A stretch of DNA of 7,370 nt from NCBI GenBank assembly GCA_023428185.1, contig JAEYYZ010000046.1, positions 1-7,370 of the forward strand, read 5' to 3'. Below the pieces are notes generated by a model. It did no database searches, had not been told where the DNA came from, and saw only the letters and a program-made list of their open reading frames with translations. This document shows, piece by piece, positions 6,190 through 7,370 of the stretch (position 1 is the stretch's first letter; every line of letters starts with the position of its first letter). A program made the position numbers and the translations under genes. This DNA comes from Actinomycetes bacterium. Lineage in GTDB: Bacteria; Actinomycetota; Actinomycetes; Actinomycetales; Demequinaceae.

Positions 6190-7086
6190 ATGACGGGAGC
6201 AGATGCCGCATTCGCCTTGCTGCTCGGCGCCGTGGCGGCGTTCAATCCGTGCGGGTTCGCTGTGCTGCCGGCCTATGTGGCGGTGATCGTGACGGGCAGC
6301 GCCGATGCCGGGATCAGCCGTGCGACATCGTTGCGCCGTGCACTGGGCTTTGGGACCGCGATGACTCTAGGCTTTGTCGCCATCTTTGCCGGATTTGGAC
6401 TGCTCTTTGGCGCGGTGAATGCTGCACTCCAGGGCTCGGTGCTGCCGTATTTGCCGTATCTCACCACCGTGTTAGGTGTGGCCTTGATGGTCCTGGGCAT
6501 CGTGATGGTGCGGCATGGTGAGTTGCGCGGGCCCGGTCTTTCGTTTGCGGGCAAGGCGCCACAGCGCACGTTTGCATCTCAGATTCTCTACGGGGTGACG
6601 TTTGGCCTCGCCTCGATGTCGTGCACCATTGGACCGTTTCTTGCAGTGGTGACTATGTCACTGGCTGCTGGCAGTCCCGTGGGTGCTGTGATGCCGTTCT
6701 TCGTTTACGCGTTGGGGATGGGCACCGCGGTGGTCGCCGTCTCCCTTATCGCAGCTGTTGCTGGCGCGTCTGCCGCGGGAGCCCTGCGGCGTCACACCCG
6801 CCGCATTGTCAGAGTCGGCGGTGTGGTGATGATTCTTGCGGGGCTGTACGTGTCCCTGTTTGGGCTCGCCGAGGTGCTGCCGCAATACGGCGTGCATGTG
6901 CTGGATCCAGTGCTTCTCACTACCGCACGCTGGCAAGGAAGCGTGGTCACTGCCATCCAGAGTTGGGGGACCACAGTGCTGATAGTGGCGGCCTGTGTGG
7001 TGGCAGTGGCGAGCATCGCGGTTCTGATCGCTTCCCGGCGCAAGGATCCCGCCAAGGAACCGACGCCGCGCATCACGCCCTTATAG
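6190..7086 (+). CDS. CcdA/DsbD-type thiol-disulfide transmembrane electron carrier
   Basis: This 298-residue membrane protein matches the CcdA family, which passes electrons from cytosolic thioredoxin across the membrane to outer thioredoxin-like proteins for cytochrome c maturation or disulfide reduction. The diagnostic first motif is FNPCGFAVLPAYVA with C21. The second cysteine, C145, lies in LASMSCTIGPFLAVV, giving the intramembrane redox pair. Hydrophobic segments lie at about 6-34, 50-78, 88-107, 130-158, 164-192 and 208-228. A further one at about 260-281 follows a polar stretch; six is the usual number. I chose ATG 6190. A GTG at 6166 is in frame but overlaps the upstream gene and would add only MSCKGGGA. 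An AAGGGCGGTGGAG stretch overlapping the upstream stop can serve as a ribosome site, though its spacing is ambiguous. The 13-base gap suggests cotranscription with the flippase-like gene. Confidence 0.92.
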   Translation: MTGADAAFALLLGAVAAFNPCGFAVLPAYVAVIVTGSADAGISRATSLRRALGFGTAMTLGFVAIFAGFGLLFGAVNAALQGSVLPYLPYLTTVLGVALMVLGIVMVRHGELRGPGLSFAGKAPQRTFASQILYGVTFGLASMSCTIGPFLAVVTMSLAAGSPVGAVMPFFVYALGMGTAVVAVSLIAAVAGASAAGALRRHTRRIVRVGGVVMILAGLYVSLFGLAEVLPQYGVHVLDPVLLTTARWQGSVVTAIQSWGTTVLIVAACVVAVASIAVLIASRRKDPAKEPTPRITPL

Positions 7087-7087
7087 C

Positions 7088-7167
7088 GGTCAGTTCCGCC
7101 CATGGTTCAGGGCTGGCGGGTCAGTTCGGGTGGGTCAATTCGCGGTCAGCCGCTGACGGATCAGTTC
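7088..7167. repeat. Degenerate GGTCAGTTC repeats and small hairpins between converging genes
   Basis: GGTCAGTTC occurs at 7088-7096 and 7119-7127, with variants GGTCAATTC at 7133-7141 and GATCAGTTC at 7159-7167. A shorter GGTCAGC lies at 7144-7150. The last copy contains the stop codon of the thioredoxin-like gene (GAACTGA on the minus strand). A perfect short inverted repeat, GTCAGC-C-GCTGAC, lies at 7145-7157, and CCGCC/GGCGG at 7096-7100 and 7115-7119 could form a second stem. No T-run follows either one. The region could help end both converging transcripts, but the stems are short. Confidence 0.55.
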
Positions 7168-7370
7168 TCACTCAGCCAAGCGACCTTGTCCACGATGTCA
7201 TGCTTGCCGTAGCCGCCCGTGTACGTCTGGATGCGGCCATCTTGATTGACCAAGATCATGGTGGGTTGACTCGCCACGTTGAAGTTGCGCCAGATGGAGC
7301 CGTCATCGTCGTAGATGTGGGCGAAGGTGGTGAGGCCGTGCTCCTCGATGAATCCATTGGATTCCTCGGT
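7161..7370 (-). CDS. Thioredoxin-like (TlpA/DsbE-type) protein, C-terminal 69 residues (5' end outside window)
   Basis: The minus-strand frame is open from the window edge to a TGA at 7163-7161. The segment FNVASQPTMILVNQDGRIQTYTGGYGK has the thioredoxin-fold pattern of a conserved cis-Pro (SQPT), a beta strand, a turn with Asp-Gly, and a strand ending in Gly-Gly. It resembles secreted DsbE/MPT53-type and TlpA-type proteins. The N-terminal half, which would carry the CxxC active site and any signal peptide or lipobox, is outside the window, so activity and location cannot be read here. The neighbouring CcdA-type gene converges on it; CcdA proteins commonly reduce such thioredoxin-like partners, so a functional pair is plausible. 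An AhpC/TSA-type peroxiredoxin is a less likely alternative. Confidence 0.82.
   Translation of the reverse strand, partial: TEESNGFIEEHGLTTFAHIYDDDGSIWRNFNVASQPTMILVNQDGRIQTYTGGYGKHDIVDKVAWLSEN

Noticed and set aside
5631..6245. 204-residue open frame on the minus strand opposite the flippase-like and CcdA-type genes
   Set aside because: Its translation is His/Gln/Arg-rich and without domain features, and it spans two well-supported genes on the other strand.
7145..7157. Intrinsic terminator at the GTCAGC-C-GCTGAC inverted repeat
   Set aside because: The stem is only five to six base pairs with a tiny loop and no T-run follows on either strand, so I mention it within the repeat region only.
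1..7370. Mobile elements, CRISPR arrays, tRNA or rRNA genes
   Set aside because: I found no transposase or integrase, no terminal inverted repeats, no regularly spaced repeat array and no tRNA- or rRNA-like sequence.

Overview
The window is GC-rich, its codons end mostly in G or C, and several genes start with GTG or lack a ribosome binding site. These traits, plus a SigE-type ECF sigma factor and a very long flippase-like membrane protein, suggest a high-GC actinobacterium. Micrococcales is a guess from protein style only. There is no sign of phage, insertion sequences, CRISPR or RNA genes.

Layout. Bases 2-745 (+) are the 3' part of purB (adenylosuccinate lyase). Converging on it is a two-gene unit on the minus strand: an ECF sigma factor (2108-2659), translationally coupled through an ATGA overlap to a single-pass membrane protein with a large outer region (798-2111), the probable anti-sigma partner. 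Divergent from the sigma gene is a CPBP-type (CAAX protease-like) membrane protein (2741-3574). Next on the plus strand is an 843-residue protein with a multi-pass N-terminal domain, a degenerate kinase-like centre and a C-terminal lysylphosphatidylglycerol-synthase-type transmembrane domain (3645-6176). A CcdA-type thiol-redox membrane protein follows after 13 nt (6190-7086), probably in the same operon. The 3' end of a thioredoxin-like gene (7161-7370, minus) converges on it.

How they may fit together. Apart from purB, every gene has a likely role at the cell envelope. The sigma/anti-sigma pair looks like a sensor, the neighbouring CPBP protein is a candidate membrane protease, and CcdA plus the thioredoxin-like protein would move electrons to the outside of the membrane. 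These functional links are inferred from position. The most unusual items are the kinase-like domain without its catalytic residues, the sigma/anti-sigma/CPBP arrangement, apparent near-leaderless promoters at two plus-strand genes, and short repeats around the stop codons at 3566-3619 and 7088-7167.
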